A DNA stretch of 27,281 bases from CAZWCX01 sp964632945 (GCA_964632945.1 CAZWCX010000101.1:1-27281); one strand, 5' to 3'; numbered from the stretch's first letter, positions 11,945 to 21,009 are shown. Numbers and translations are program-made. Notes: generated by a model from the letters alone, not told the origin.

Positions 11945-12850
11945 ATGATCACGATGAAACGCTTCCTTGCCGTCCTCAACCCGGCCGCGGGCGGCGGCCG
12001 TTGCGGCCGACTCGCCCCCGACGCCCTCGCGCGCCTGCGGTCCGCGGGTCTCGAGGTCGAAGTGGCCGAAACCCGTGCCGCGGGCGACGGCTCGCGCATC
12101 GCGCGCGAGGCCTACGCCGCCGGCACCCGGGACTTCATCGCCATCGGCGGGGACGGGACCGGATACGAGATCCTCAACGGCGTCTTCCCGGCCGCCGAAA
12201 CGGAAGGCCGCATCAGCCTCGGCTTCCTCCCGCTCGGGACCGGCAACTCGTTTCTGCGCGACTTCACCGACCAGGGCGCGGAACACTCGATCCGCGTCCT
12301 CTGCGAAGGCTCCTCGCGCCCGTGCGACATCGTCCGGCTTCGCCACCGGGACGGAGCGCTCTACTACATCAACATCCTGAGCATCGGGTTCGTCGCCGAG
12401 GTCGCCGCACTCACGAATCGGCGCTTCAAGCCGTACGGGCCGCTGGCGTACATCCTCGGCGTCGTCTCGAAGGTCTTTTCGCTCTCGCCGCGCCCCTTCC
12501 CGATGACGCTCGACGGAACCCGCACCGACCGGGAGGCCGTCACGTTCGTGTCGATCAACAACAGCCAGTTCACCGGCGGGAAGATGCGCATGGCCCCGGC
12601 CGCCAGCACCTCGGACGGCGTCGCCGACGTGATCCGGGTCGGACCGATGGGGCGCATCGAGCTGCTGAAGACCTTTCCGAAGATCTTCGCCGGGACACAC
12701 ATCCACCACCCCGCCGCCTCTACCGCGCAGGTGCGCTCGATCGATTTCGATCTCCCGGAAGAGATCGACATCATGATCGACGGCGAGGTGCTGCGGGTGT
12801 GGCCGCAACGACTCGACGTCCTGCCGGGAGCGTTCGACGTGCGGGCGTGA
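11945..12850 (+). CDS. Diacylglycerol kinase / sphingosine kinase family lipid kinase
   Basis: A 301-residue lipid kinase of the DAGK catalytic family, which phosphorylates diacylglycerol or related lipids with ATP on the inner membrane face. Visible motifs are NPAAGGGRCG (12-21), the nucleotide-binding and catalytic IGGDGTGYEILNG (67-79), LPLGTGNSFLRDF (95-107), and the C-terminal beta-sandwich ending IMIDGEVLRVWPQRLDVLPGA, which matches the usual DGE...P region. Length is normal for the soluble bacterial DgkB/YegS group. Two starts are close, ATG at 11945 and at 11954; neither has a clear ribosome site. A PlsC-like acyltransferase gene follows 98 nt after its stop, so the two may act in one phosphatidate-producing pathway. 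Confidence 0.92.
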   Translation: MITMKRFLAVLNPAAGGGRCGRLAPDALARLRSAGLEVEVAETRAAGDGSRIAREAYAAGTRDFIAIGGDGTGYEILNGVFPAAETEGRISLGFLPLGTGNSFLRDFTDQGAEHSIRVLCEGSSRPCDIVRLRHRDGALYYINILSIGFVAEVAALTNRRFKPYGPLAYILGVVSKVFSLSPRPFPMTLDGTRTDREAVTFVSINNSQFTGGKMRMAPAASTSDGVADVIRVGPMGRIELLKTFPKIFAGTHIHHPAASTAQVRSIDFDLPEEIDIMIDGEVLRVWPQRLDVLPGAFDVRA

Positions 12851-12948
12851 GACCCGCCACGATTTCGCTTGCGCCGGGGCGGTCGGCGGGGAAAATGGTC
12901 CCCCCGGACGCCGGATCCGCCGGCGACCGCGCGCGAAAGGTCCGCGTC

Positions 12949-13797
12949 ATGATCGTCGTCTGGGCGCTCTGGTCGCTGTTGGTGTGGCCGATTTCGTTCC
13001 TGCTCATGTTTCTGGTCGCCTTCTCCAGCCTGCTGGTGGTCCCCTTCGTCCCATTCCGACGCTTCACCAAGATCTGGCCCGAGCCGATCATGGGCCTCAT
13101 CCCGCGGCTGACGTTCAGCCGGTTCCGGTTCCACTACCATCCGGGCTTCGACCGCAACCGCGTCACCGTCTACATCGGCAACCATACGAGCATGCTGGAC
13201 GCCCATGTCGCGATCATGACCATCCCCCAGGTCTTTTGCGGCATCATGAACGCCGCCCATCTCTGGGTCCCCGCGTACGGCTGGATCATGAAGATGGCCA
13301 GCGCCATCCCGGTCGAACGCGGCAAGGAGAACCAGGCGGCCAGGCTCGCGGAACTGATGAAAGAGCGCGCCTCCCGCAACATCTCGGTGCTGGTCTTCCC
13401 GGAGGCCCATCGAACCCTGGACGGGAAGATCCGCCCGTTCAAACGCGGGGCGTTCTTCATGGCGCGGGATGCGGGCCTGCCGATCGTCCCGATCGCGTTC
13501 CGCGGCCTGTACCAGATGCTCCCCAAGGGCACCTGGATCTTGCGTCCCGCCCAGGTCGATGTCCTCGTCGGTCCGCGGGTGGAAACCACGGGAATGACGG
13601 ACGCGCAGGTGTACGAGCTGATGGATCGGGTCCGGCGCTACATCGTGACCTATGTCGAGGAAGGGAAGGACCCGCCCGATTCGATGCTCGACGTCGGCCC
13701 CGCAGCAACCGGCGGGGAAAGCCCCGCATCCCCGGTCGCGGAGAGCGAACCTGCGCCGGCCGGCGAACCGGCCCCAAGCGGCGGAGGCACGGCATGA
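12949..13797 (+). CDS. PlsC-like 1-acylglycerol-3-phosphate acyltransferase
   Basis: A 282-residue membrane acyltransferase of the LPLAT/PlsC family, which acylates lysophosphatidate to phosphatidate. Residues 1-35 form one long or two short membrane helices. The catalytic motif is NHTSMLD (His79-x4-Asp84). The glycerol-phosphate motif is FPEAHR (150-155), where Ala-His replaces the common Gly-Thr, and PIVPIAFRG (178-186) is motif IV. The final 50 residues are Pro/Ala/Glu-rich and probably disordered. The ATG at 12949 follows AAAGG by 8 nt; an ATG at 12895 in frame has no such site. Its TGA overlaps the ATG of the next gene by 4 nt. The changed motif suggests an unusual lysolipid acceptor, which is inference. 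Confidence 0.9.
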   Translation: MIVVWALWSLLVWPISFLLMFLVAFSSLLVVPFVPFRRFTKIWPEPIMGLIPRLTFSRFRFHYHPGFDRNRVTVYIGNHTSMLDAHVAIMTIPQVFCGIMNAAHLWVPAYGWIMKMASAIPVERGKENQAARLAELMKERASRNISVLVFPEAHRTLDGKIRPFKRGAFFMARDAGLPIVPIAFRGLYQMLPKGTWILRPAQVDVLVGPRVETTGMTDAQVYELMDRVRRYIVTYVEEGKDPPDSMLDVGPAATGGESPASPVAESEPAPAGEPAPSGGGTA

Positions 13798-14432
13798 CCT
13801 CGCGGAAGCGGCCCGACGCGTGGACGGCGGGCGAACGGCGCACCTTCGCCCGCCTGACCATCCCCGACCGGATCCAGTCCTTCCTCGACTCCATCCCCTA
13901 CAGCAGCGACCCCTTCTACCGCTGCCCGCGCCGGGTCCTGCGGGACCGCCTCGCCCACTGCTTCGACGGCGCGGTCTTCGCCGCCGCCGCGCTGCGCCGG
14001 CTCGGCTACCGGCCTCTCCTCGTCGACCTGCGCGCGGTCCGCGACGACGATCACGTCATCGCGGTCTTTCGCCGGCACGGACGCGTGGGCGCGGTAGCGA
14101 AGTCCAACTTCGTCGGACTGCGCTACCGCGAACCCGTGTTCCGGGACCTCCGCGAGCTCGTCCTCTCCTACTTCGAGGACTACTACAACGTCGAGGGCGA
14201 AAAGACGCTGCGCAGCTACTCCGCCCCCGTCGATCTGGCCAGGCTCGACGCCGGGCCGTGGGAGACGCGCGACGAGGGGATGGAGACGATCGCGCGGCGG
14301 CTCGATTCGGCGCGGCACTACCGGGTGCTGACGCCCGCGATGGAACGGGAATTGACCCGCATCGACGCGCGCTCGTACCACTCCGGGATGATGGGGACCG
14401 ACCCCAAGGGCCTGTGGAAGCCGAAGGGGTAG
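13794..14432 (+). CDS. Transglutaminase-like cysteine-protein fold
   Basis: A 212-residue protein with a transglutaminase-like or papain-like signature: HCFDGAVFAAAALRRLGYRP with Cys56 at a helix start, DDDHVIAVF with His87 on the next strand, and KSNF near 103-106 in the place of the third catalytic residue. Small bacterial members of this superfamily are peptidases or acyltransferases; the role here is unknown. It is translationally coupled to the acyltransferase gene (ATGA overlap, GGAGG 6 nt upstream), which hints at a lipid- or envelope-related job. There is no signal peptide or membrane segment, so it is probably cytosolic. It may be a domain-sized relative of planctomycete transglutaminase-like proteins of unknown function. 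Confidence 0.7.
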   Translation: MTSRKRPDAWTAGERRTFARLTIPDRIQSFLDSIPYSSDPFYRCPRRVLRDRLAHCFDGAVFAAAALRRLGYRPLLVDLRAVRDDDHVIAVFRRHGRVGAVAKSNFVGLRYREPVFRDLRELVLSYFEDYYNVEGEKTLRSYSAPVDLARLDAGPWETRDEGMETIARRLDSARHYRVLTPAMERELTRIDARSYHSGMMGTDPKGLWKPKG

Positions 14433-14484
14433 GGAGTGCCCGCCGCCGGAGGATCGGATTCGACCCGGCGTTCCGCCTTCGGCA

Positions 14485-14513
14485 TTGACTCGACCTCCCC
14501 CGCGCGCTAGGCT
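14485..14513 (+). promoter_or_regulatory. Sigma-70-type promoter for the second kinase gene
   Basis: TTGACT (14485-14490) and TAGGCT (14508-14513) are separated by exactly 17 nt. The -35 box matches consensus in five of six positions and the -10 in four. Transcription from about 14521 would give a leader of about 150 nt before the ATG at 14670. The surrounding 237-nt intergenic stretch holds nothing else I can identify. Confidence 0.6.
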
Positions 14514-14669
14514 CGTTCTGTTTGCCGGGACGGTCCCCGGGGTTATTGTGCGAGGATCCGGAATCCCGGCACCCTTCCGCCCGGGGATCCCGGGGCGATT
14601 CCGGGCAGCCTTCCGCGCAAGGACCTCCGCGTCTCCTGCCCCGATGGCTCCAGCGACCGGGCGACAGGC

Positions 14670-17600
14670 ATGGACGTTCCGCCGACCCTCCCCGCCCCGG
14701 AACCGACGCAACCGATCCCGTCCCGCGGCGAGCCCGAGACCGTCACGGCGGTCGAGCACCCCCCCACGGAGACGCACCTCGCCGTCACCCCGATGGCCAC
14801 ACTCGGCCGCTATCAGCTGTGCCGCGAACTCGGACGTGGCGGCATGGGAGTCGTCTACCTGGCCCACGACCCCGCGTTGCGCCGGGAGGTCGCCCTCAAG
14901 GTGCTCCTCGAAGGCGATCTGCCGGACCTGCAGGCGGTCGAGCGCTTCCAGCGCGAGGCAGCCGCCGCCGCGCGCCTCTCCCACCCGAACCTCGTCGGAA
15001 TCTTCGACGTCGGAACCGAATCCGGGCGCCACTACTTCACGATGGAATGGGTGGGCGGCGGAACGGTCGCGGACCGCCTCTCCCGCGAGGGCCGGTTGCC
15101 CCCCCACGAAGCCATGCGGCTGGTCGCCGAGGCGGCGGAGGGAGTCGCCTTCGCCCATGCCCACGGGGTGATCCACCGGGATCTGAAGCCGGGCAACCTT
15201 CTCCTGGAGGACTCCGGGCGCGTCAAAGTCTCGGACTTCGGCATCGCCCGGGTGATCTCGCTGGAGGCGGGGCAGCGGCTCACCCACGCCGGTCAAATCG
15301 TGGGCACGCCGGCCTACATGGCCCCCGAACAGGCGGAAGGAGCGGCGGAGGAGACCGACGGGCGCAACGACGTATACTCGCTCGGATCGATCCTGTACGA
15401 ACTGGTCACGGGAGTCCTTCCGTACGGAACGGGGAAGCCGATGGAGGTCCTGTTTCGAAAGTTCCGGGACGATCCGCAGCCGCCAAGGAAGAAGGTCCCG
15501 GGACTGGCGCCGGACGTCGAGACGATCGTACTCAAAGCGATGGAGCGCGAACCGGAGCGTCGCTATGCATCCGCGCAGGACCTCGCGGCCGACCTCCGTC
15601 GATGCCTGGCCGGAGAAGTGATCCACGCACGACCCGTCACCCCGGCGTACCGGGCGTGGAATTGGCTGCGGCGCAATCGCGGCGTCGCCGCGGCCGCCTC
15701 CCTCGCGGTGGCCGCGACCGTCCTCGGGGGCGGCTCCGCGTGGCTGCAGGCGCACCGGCGGGAGATTGCCACGCAAGAGGCCGAGGCCTCGCGCCGCCGG
15801 CTCCGCCAGGCGGAAGAGGCCGCGCTCGGTCAACTCCGGCGCGTATCCCGAATCGCGCTCCATGCCACGCTCGAGCTGCGCCGTCACGGGATCATCGCGG
15901 TGAACAGTCCGTATCTGGCCGACCTGGATGCGGCCGTCGCCGAGGCGCGCGCGGCGGCCCCCACGCTGGCCGAACCGTACTACCACTCCGGAAGGGTGCG
16001 ACGCGCCCTCCAGCAATTCGACGAGGCCCTTCGGCTTCAGGAAGAAGCGCTCCGCCGCGATCCCGACTTCGCGCCGGCCCTCTATGAACGCGCGCTCTCC
16101 CTGTTCCGATCCTGCCGGACGCGCCTGGTGGAGTTGCGGAGCCGTGAATCGGCGCAGACCGGCGAACGGCTCCTGCGCAGCGGCCATCTCGATTCGCCGG
16201 AAACCGTCCCGGTGGTCCTGACGCCCGCCCCCTCCGACCACAAGCTGGCGGCCGATGATCCCGAGATCACTCGACACGCGGCCGGGATCCTCGCAACCGT
16301 GACCCGCCTGGAACGTGTCCTTGCCCGCGGCGAGGGCGACGTCTCCCCCGCGCAGCGGGAAATCGTTCGCGCCGGTCGATTGCTTCATGCCGGGCCCGGA
16401 AACGCCGGGGCGGAAGCCGCCGCACTGCTCGAACGTGCGATCGAACAGGATCCGGAACTCGAAGATGCGTATGAGCTGCTCGCCTACGTGGAAGTCCAGT
16501 CGGGCCACCCCGAGCGCGCAATCGAGACTCTGGGTCGCGGCATCGAGCGGGACCGGGGATACGTCCCCTTTCGCCTCTCCCGAGCCGCTCAACTGAACAC
16601 GCTGGCGAAACAATCCGGTACCACCGCGTCGCAACGCGAAAACCTGCTCGCCCGGGCGCTGGCGGACTGCGAGGAGGCCGTGCGGCTCGCACCGGACCCG
16701 TCCTCGTGGACCCAGCGCGGAGTCATCCTCGCCGAACTGACCTTCCACGCGGATTCGCGGGGCGAGGATCCGCTACCCCTGCTCGAGCGCGCGGAACGGG
16801 ATTTCGGAAGCGTCATCGAAAACCTCCCCGACTCCTTTCACGCCTACCGGTGTCGCGCCGCCCTGCGCGCGATGCGGGCCTGGCCGAAGCTGGAGCGGGG
16901 GGAATCCGCGGAGGCGGAACTGGCGGCGGCCCGTCAGGATTTCGAGCACGCGGCCGCCCTCGAGCCCACCCACGCGGAACCGCGCTCCGGGGCGGCGATC
17001 TTCTATTTCAATTGGGGAGCCCGACTCCAGAACCACGGCCGGGATCCCCGTGAGCTGTACGCCCGTGCCGATGCGGAGGCTCGTGCCGCCCTCGCGCTCA
17101 ATCCGCGAATGCCGGTCGCATGGCATGTGCGCGGTCTGCAACGAGAGTGCACGGCCGCATGGCGGTGGTCGATCGGAGAGGACCCCGAGCCCGACTTTCG
17201 CGGAGCCCTCTCCGAATACACGGAATCGATCCGCTGGGCCCCGGATTCCTCGGAATTCCTGCTCGCTCGCGCGAGACTGCAGGTCACACTTGCGACCTTC
17301 CACGAAACGCTCGGCAAGGATCCCACGCCCATTCTGGAGGCCGCCGAACACGATCTGAAACAGGTGCTGGAAGCGCGCCCGACCTTTGCCCTCGCGCTCA
17401 CCACACGGGCGCTGGCGTTCCTGAATCTCGCCGCCTGGCGGGCGAACCGGAGCGTCTCTCCGCTCGACTTGATTCAGCGGGCGGAGGCTGACCTGAGCAT
17501 CGTCCTCGACGCCGACCCGGCCCACGGCGAGGCCTGGTCTACGCGTGCCCAGATCCGGGTGCTGCTCGGCAATTGGCGCGGCACGCATCAGGAGGACCCG

Positions 17601-18116
17601 TTCGGGGCCTACGCCGATGCGGAGGCGGATCTCGAGCAGGCGCTGAAGATCGGTCCCCGCCATGCCGATGCCTGCTACCTCCGCGGACACTTGCGGGCCA
17701 ACCGGGGCGTCCTTCGCATGGGGCGCGGCGAGATTCCGGACGGGGACTTTTCCGGGGCCGAGGCGGACCTGACCCGGGCGCTCGAGTTGAACCCACGCCA
17801 TCACCGCGCCGCGGTGGCGCGCGGCAAGCTGCGGCTGGACTGGGCGTGGTCGAAACGGCAGCGGGGCGAAGCCGTCACGGATCTCTGGACCGGCGCACTG
17901 TCCGACTTCGACCTTGCCCTGCGGATCCACCCGCGCGCGGTGGAGGCTTGCTGGCGCCGCGGATGGGCGCTCGTGTTCCTGGAGCGGTGGGGCGAGGCGA
18001 TTCAGGCGTTCGAGGCCGCGCAACGGGCGGATCCGGACTCCCTGCGCCACTACGAACGGGCGCTCCGGCACGCCCTCCAGCAGCGGGACGCCCCCCCGAA
18101 GGGGACCGACAAGTAG
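14670..18116 (+). CDS. Receptor-type Ser/Thr kinase with TPR array
   Basis: A 1148-residue kinase related to the one at 3803-8584 but with a short N-terminus of about 45 residues. The kinase domain (about 47-310) is complete: ELGRGGMGVVYLA, VALKVLLEGD near 75, HRDLKPGNLLL near 169, VSDFGIAR near 188, GTPAYMAPEQAEG, and DVYSLGSILYELVTG. A membrane helix lies at about 337-358 (AAAASLAVAATVLGGGSAWL). The remainder is TPR-like, with RGEDPLPLLERAERDF, GRDPRELYARADAEARAAL and EDPFGAYADAEADLEQAL as clear copies of the long unit with the RGxDP turn; spacing is less regular. It ends in Lys after an Arg-rich helix and has no end-of-array module like the other kinase. No ribosome site is visible at the ATG. 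Confidence 0.92.
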   Translation: MDVPPTLPAPEPTQPIPSRGEPETVTAVEHPPTETHLAVTPMATLGRYQLCRELGRGGMGVVYLAHDPALRREVALKVLLEGDLPDLQAVERFQREAAAAARLSHPNLVGIFDVGTESGRHYFTMEWVGGGTVADRLSREGRLPPHEAMRLVAEAAEGVAFAHAHGVIHRDLKPGNLLLEDSGRVKVSDFGIARVISLEAGQRLTHAGQIVGTPAYMAPEQAEGAAEETDGRNDVYSLGSILYELVTGVLPYGTGKPMEVLFRKFRDDPQPPRKKVPGLAPDVETIVLKAMEREPERRYASAQDLAADLRRCLAGEVIHARPVTPAYRAWNWLRRNRGVAAAASLAVAATVLGGGSAWLQAHRREIATQEAEASRRRLRQAEEAALGQLRRVSRIALHATLELRRHGIIAVNSPYLADLDAAVAEARAAAPTLAEPYYHSGRVRRALQQFDEALRLQEEALRRDPDFAPALYERALSLFRSCRTRLVELRSRESAQTGERLLRSGHLDSPETVPVVLTPAPSDHKLAADDPEITRHAAGILATVTRLERVLARGEGDVSPAQREIVRAGRLLHAGPGNAGAEAAALLERAIEQDPELEDAYELLAYVEVQSGHPERAIETLGRGIERDRGYVPFRLSRAAQLNTLAKQSGTTASQRENLLARALADCEEAVRLAPDPSSWTQRGVILAELTFHADSRGEDPLPLLERAERDFGSVIENLPDSFHAYRCRAALRAMRAWPKLERGESAEAELAAARQDFEHAAALEPTHAEPRSGAAIFYFNWGARLQNHGRDPRELYARADAEARAALALNPRMPVAWHVRGLQRECTAAWRWSIGEDPEPDFRGALSEYTESIRWAPDSSEFLLARARLQVTLATFHETLGKDPTPILEAAEHDLKQVLEARPTFALALTTRALAFLNLAAWRANRSVSPLDLIQRAEADLSIVLDADPAHGEAWSTRAQIRVLLGNWRGTHQEDPFGAYADAEADLEQALKIGPRHADACYLRGHLRANRGVLRMGRGEIPDGDFSGAEADLTRALELNPRHHRAAVARGKLRLDWAWSKRQRGEAVTDLWTGALSDFDLALRIHPRAVEACWRRGWALVFLERWGEAIQAFEAAQRADPDSLRHYERALRHALQQRDAPPKGTDK

Positions 18117-18167
18117 AGCGGACCCGCCAGGTCGCCGGCGCGACGCAGACCGGCGCCGGGCGCGCGC

Positions 18168-18899
18168 TCACCCCTGGTTCCACTCCGGCTCTCCGCCCGC
18201 GAGACGGTCCATCCAGCGGTCCACCGGCGGAGCGATCCGGTCGAGCACGCCGCCGATGTAGAGCGAGACGAAGACCGCCGTGAAGACGTCCATCGTGTAG
18301 TGAGCCCGCAGGACGAGGACGACGACGATCTCGAACGCGGCCAGGCCCACGGCCGCCCACACCAGCCACCGCCGCCCCAGACGCGCGAGTTCCATCGCCC
18401 CGAACACGGTCAGCGCGGTGTGGGCGGAGAAGAACAGGTCGTTCGAGACGTGGTAGGTCACGAGGAGCGAGGGGAAGCCGGGATACCTCCAGATCATCCC
18501 CTCGATGGGCGGCAGGGCGCACGTCATCTGGCAGACCTGTCGCAGAACGAAAATGATCAGGAGGCCGATCAGCGGACGCAGGCTCGGGCCGAAGATCGCG
18601 CGCCCGAGGAGGAAGATCCCCAGCAGGTCGATGAAGAACGAACTCACGATCAGCAATCCGTCCGCCGCCGCGGGGTTCACCGTCAGCCAAGCATGAACCG
18701 GAGCGGTGAAGTCGAGGAGGGCGTCGCCGATCCCGCTCTCCGGGAATCCCTTGGCGGCGATCAACGCCTGCGTCCCGAACCAGGCCGCCAGCGCGCCCGC
18801 GACGAGGGCGGTGCGCGCGCCGTACCGCCGGGCCGGGGTCGCGGGGGTCGCCCGCGCGACGGCCGACGCGGGACCGACGCCGCCTGCCGAGTCGTCCAT
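18168..18899 (-). CDS. PAP2/sphingomyelin-synthase-like membrane phosphatase
   Basis: A 243-residue polytopic membrane protein with about six hydrophobic segments. The C-terminal half carries the PAP2_C/SMS-type catalytic triad: YHVSNDLFFSAHTA with His160, and RAHYTMDVFTA with His200 and Asp204. Eukaryotic relatives transfer phosphohead groups between phospholipid and ceramide; bacterial ones are mostly uncharacterised phosphatases or transferases. The CALPPIEGMIWRYPGFPS loop (127-143) is typical of this branch. The ATG at 18899 is preceded by AGGAGG at 8 nt, inside the 13-nt gap after the upstream M23-like gene, so the two are one transcription unit. With the lipid kinase and PlsC gene it makes this a lipid-rich neighbourhood. 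Substrate unknown. Confidence 0.85.
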   Translation of the reverse strand: MDDSAGGVGPASAVARATPATPARRYGARTALVAGALAAWFGTQALIAAKGFPESGIGDALLDFTAPVHAWLTVNPAAADGLLIVSSFFIDLLGIFLLGRAIFGPSLRPLIGLLIIFVLRQVCQMTCALPPIEGMIWRYPGFPSLLVTYHVSNDLFFSAHTALTVFGAMELARLGRRWLVWAAVGLAAFEIVVVLVLRAHYTMDVFTAVFVSLYIGGVLDRIAPPVDRWMDRLAGGEPEWNQG

Positions 18900-18912
18900 G
18901 CCCTTCCCCTCC

Positions 18913-19893
18913 TCAGCGTTCGTAGACCCGCGCCTCGGGACCAAACCGACGTTCCCCTCCTCCTGCGGCGGGGAATACCTCCACCCGGATCCGCGCCGGT
19001 CCCGTCATTTCCACCCGCAGCCAGCCCACGTGGTCGGGCGACCCGCGCGCACGGCGAAGCTCGTATTCGACCGGCCCCGTTTCCGGTCCGACCTCCGCGG
19101 GCCCCGGCGCATCCGACTGGACGCGGAAGACGCCGGTCAGCGCCAGCGTGCCGCCGACCGCGATCCGAGTCTCGGCGGGCTCGTGGACGTCGACGGCGAA
19201 CGCCAAATGCCGTTCCCACGCCTCCGAGCGATCGCTTTCCGCGGCATCGAGCCCCTCGAGGAACCAGTTCCCCGCCAGACGCCCCGGGACGTCCAGATCG
19301 ATCCGGCCGTCGAGGTCCGGCCCGCTCCGCCGGATCAACCGGTAGAGGCGCGATCTCAACGGCTCGACGAAGTGCGGAAACGGGGAAACCGCATGAAGGG
19401 TGTCCTCGGGGTAGCGCTCCGGCCGGACGAATCCCGGCAATCGCCGCGATGCGTCGACCATCCCCAGGTCGAGTGCGAAGGAACGATGGCTGGTCACCCC
19501 GAGCCGCTGCCCCGCTTCCACCCGCCGCCCTTCCTCCAGACCGGGATCCGGGTTGACGTGCCCCAGGGTGTAGTGAAGCGTGGGCGTCACCCGGATCGCG
19601 ACCTTGACGTCGTCCGGCATGAACCGAAACACCCGGAGGATCGTGCCCGCGGCGGGGGCATACACGACGGAGGCTCTCGCCGGGTCCGCCTTGTAGAGGT
19701 AGGCGTGGTCGGTCGGGAAGGTGTGTCCCGGAGGATTGAGGTTCCCGAGGGGAACGATTTCCCGCACCTCGTCGAGGTCGATCGGCGCCTGGGTGAAGAT
19801 CGGTTCCGGATCGGCCGCGCCCGCGATCGGCGCGAGGAGCGCGACGAGAACCACGGCCAGGGTGCCCGGCACCCGAAATCGGGGGCTGCCCAT
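18913..19893 (-). CDS. Secreted M23 (LytM)-like protein, possibly inactive
   Basis: A 326-residue exported protein. Residues 1-27 are a Sec signal peptide (LAVVLVALLAPIAGAA). Residues 45-140 resemble the beta-barrel of M23 endopeptidases: GHTFPTDHAYLY (56-67), VYAPAAGTILRVF, LHYTLGHVN (106-114), and VEAGQRLG. True M23 enzymes use HxxxD and HxH to bind zinc; here the second motif is not HxH, so catalysis is doubtful. The C-terminal 180 residues are beta-rich and not recognised. GGAGG lies 4 nt before the ATG. It is the first gene of a pair with the PAP2-like gene. It could bind rather than cut peptidoglycan; the family call is moderate and activity is unproven. Confidence 0.65.
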   Translation of the reverse strand: MGSPRFRVPGTLAVVLVALLAPIAGAADPEPIFTQAPIDLDEVREIVPLGNLNPPGHTFPTDHAYLYKADPARASVVYAPAAGTILRVFRFMPDDVKVAIRVTPTLHYTLGHVNPDPGLEEGRRVEAGQRLGVTSHRSFALDLGMVDASRRLPGFVRPERYPEDTLHAVSPFPHFVEPLRSRLYRLIRRSGPDLDGRIDLDVPGRLAGNWFLEGLDAAESDRSEAWERHLAFAVDVHEPAETRIAVGGTLALTGVFRVQSDAPGPAEVGPETGPVEYELRRARGSPDHVGWLRVEMTGPARIRVEVFPAAGGGERRFGPEARVYER

Positions 19894-20101
19894 GGGGCCT
19901 CCAGGGGACGGCGTCGACTGGGGGCCATTTTCGCGGTCCGGCCGGGGGCGTCAACAGGAATCGGGGGTGGATGCAGGGGGCTCGGCGGGAGCCTGCGGCC
20001 GGCAGGGGAACGCCGAACCGCCGGTGCTTGCCGTGGACGCCGCGGCCCCGGCGGTCCGGGGCGGGAGAGATTCCCGCCGCCGGACACGTCCGGAACCCGG
20101 C
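19894..20101. other. Intergenic region after the HNH gene
   Basis: These 208 nt lie downstream of the HNH gene and upstream of the M23-like gene, both on the minus strand. A 7-bp inverted repeat with a 5-nt loop (20060-20078) is visible but has no T-run on either side, so I do not call it an intrinsic terminator. No coding frame or RNA gene is supported. Confidence 0.35.
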
Positions 20102-20713
20102 TCAGGGCTCGAGCTCCACCTCCCAGTACGCCCGGGAGAGGAACTGCCGCCACGACACGCGGCGCTGGCCGCGCGGGACGAGCTCGAGCGAGGTCCAGTG
20201 CGGCTTGCACGGGGCCTTGCGGAGCCGCATCCGCGCCTCCTCCGGCGTGCGATTCGCCTTGCGGGCGTTGCACGACGTGCAGGCGAGGACGCAGTTCTCC
20301 CACTCGCTGCGCCCGCCGCGCGAGCGCGGCAGCACGTGGTCCACGGTGAGCTCCTCCGTCCCCGGCCGCTCGCCGCAGTACTGGCACGTGTGGCGGTCGC
20401 GACGGAAGAGGTTGCGCCTCGAAAAGACGACGCCGCTTCCGCCCATGCGCTCGTACTTCGTAAGCCGGATGACCTCCGGCACGGTCAGTTCGAGCAGCGG
20501 CGAGCGGAGCCGCGCGCCTTCGATCGCCCCGCGCGCGCGCGAGACGTCCGCCCACGACTCGAGCGTGTACTCGACGCACGAGTCGGGATCGATGATGGTC
20601 GCGCTCCCCTTGGCGACGAGCGCGATCGCGTTGGCCGCCGGAGTCGTCTGGATCGCCTGCCAGCGGCGGTTCAGCATCAGCACCGGCTGCTGGAGGAGCG
20701 ATTGCCTGCCCAT
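20102..20713 (-). CDS. HNH endonuclease at the end of the tRNA array
   Basis: A 203-residue HNH nuclease. The zinc and active-site region is complete: HTCQYCG (Cys110, Cys113), VDHVLPRSRGG (Asp125-His126), WENCV (Asn140), and CTSCNARKANRTP (Cys145, Cys148, Asn149). Residues 1-60 form a small beta-rich domain (VLMLNRRWQAI, ATIIDPDSCVEYTLESW) that often precedes HNH in stand-alone bacterial proteins of this type. It probably nicks or cuts DNA. The ATG at 20713 has GAGGTGA 5 nt upstream; that site lies in the 17 nt between the gene and the 3' end of the last tRNA, so it must be carried on the tRNA precursor transcript or have a promoter inside the array. A role in mobility of the array is an inference. 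Confidence 0.88.
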   Translation of the reverse strand: MGRQSLLQQPVLMLNRRWQAIQTTPAANAIALVAKGSATIIDPDSCVEYTLESWADVSRARGAIEGARLRSPLLELTVPEVIRLTKYERMGGSGVVFSRRNLFRRDRHTCQYCGERPGTEELTVDHVLPRSRGGRSEWENCVLACTSCNARKANRTPEEARMRLRKAPCKPHWTSLELVPRGQRRVSWRQFLSRAYWEVELEP

Positions 20714-20730
20714 GGTCCTCACCTCGAAAC

Positions 20731-20801
20731 TCCCCCGCGGGGGTTCGCACCCCGTCCTGCCGGGTCAAAACCGGCCGTGCCGCTGCTACACCACGGGGGG
20801 A
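20731..20801 (-). tRNA. tRNA-Gln (TTG)
   Basis: Anticodon arm GCCGG/CCGGC with loop TTTTGAC gives TTG. T-arm is a perfect 5-bp stem around the non-canonical loop TGCGAAC (G55). The D-loop contains AGCAG. The acceptor pairs in six of seven positions. It is the last tRNA of the array, 17 nt before the HNH gene. Confidence 0.85.
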
Positions 20802-21009
20802 CGTTGCCGATCATCCACGATGGGAACCCGACGCGGCCGGTGGCGCGGCCCCCGGCCCTCGCAGGTTTCCGACGGCGCGCCCGCCGCGCCGCCCCGACTC
20901 CCGCGGGAACGCCCCGATGCCGCATCGGCTTTCCGGCGGCCCGATCCCCGGGTTCATGCCGGTCCGTCCGGCCCGCGCATCACCCATGAATGCGAAGCGG
21001 CCCGCAAGT
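20802..21009. other. 208-nt gap inside the tRNA array
   Basis: No tRNA arm pattern, gene or terminator was found between the Gln(TTG) and Arg(CCG) genes. It is GC-rich and could hold a decayed tRNA or a spacer promoter. Confidence 0.35.

Noticed and set aside
13650..16748. 1032-codon minus-strand frame
   Set aside because: It lies antisense to the transglutaminase-like and kinase genes and reads as low-complexity Arg/Gly-rich sequence.
18117..18167. Inverted repeat CCGGCGC/GCGCCGG as a terminator between convergent genes
   Set aside because: There is no T-run on either side.
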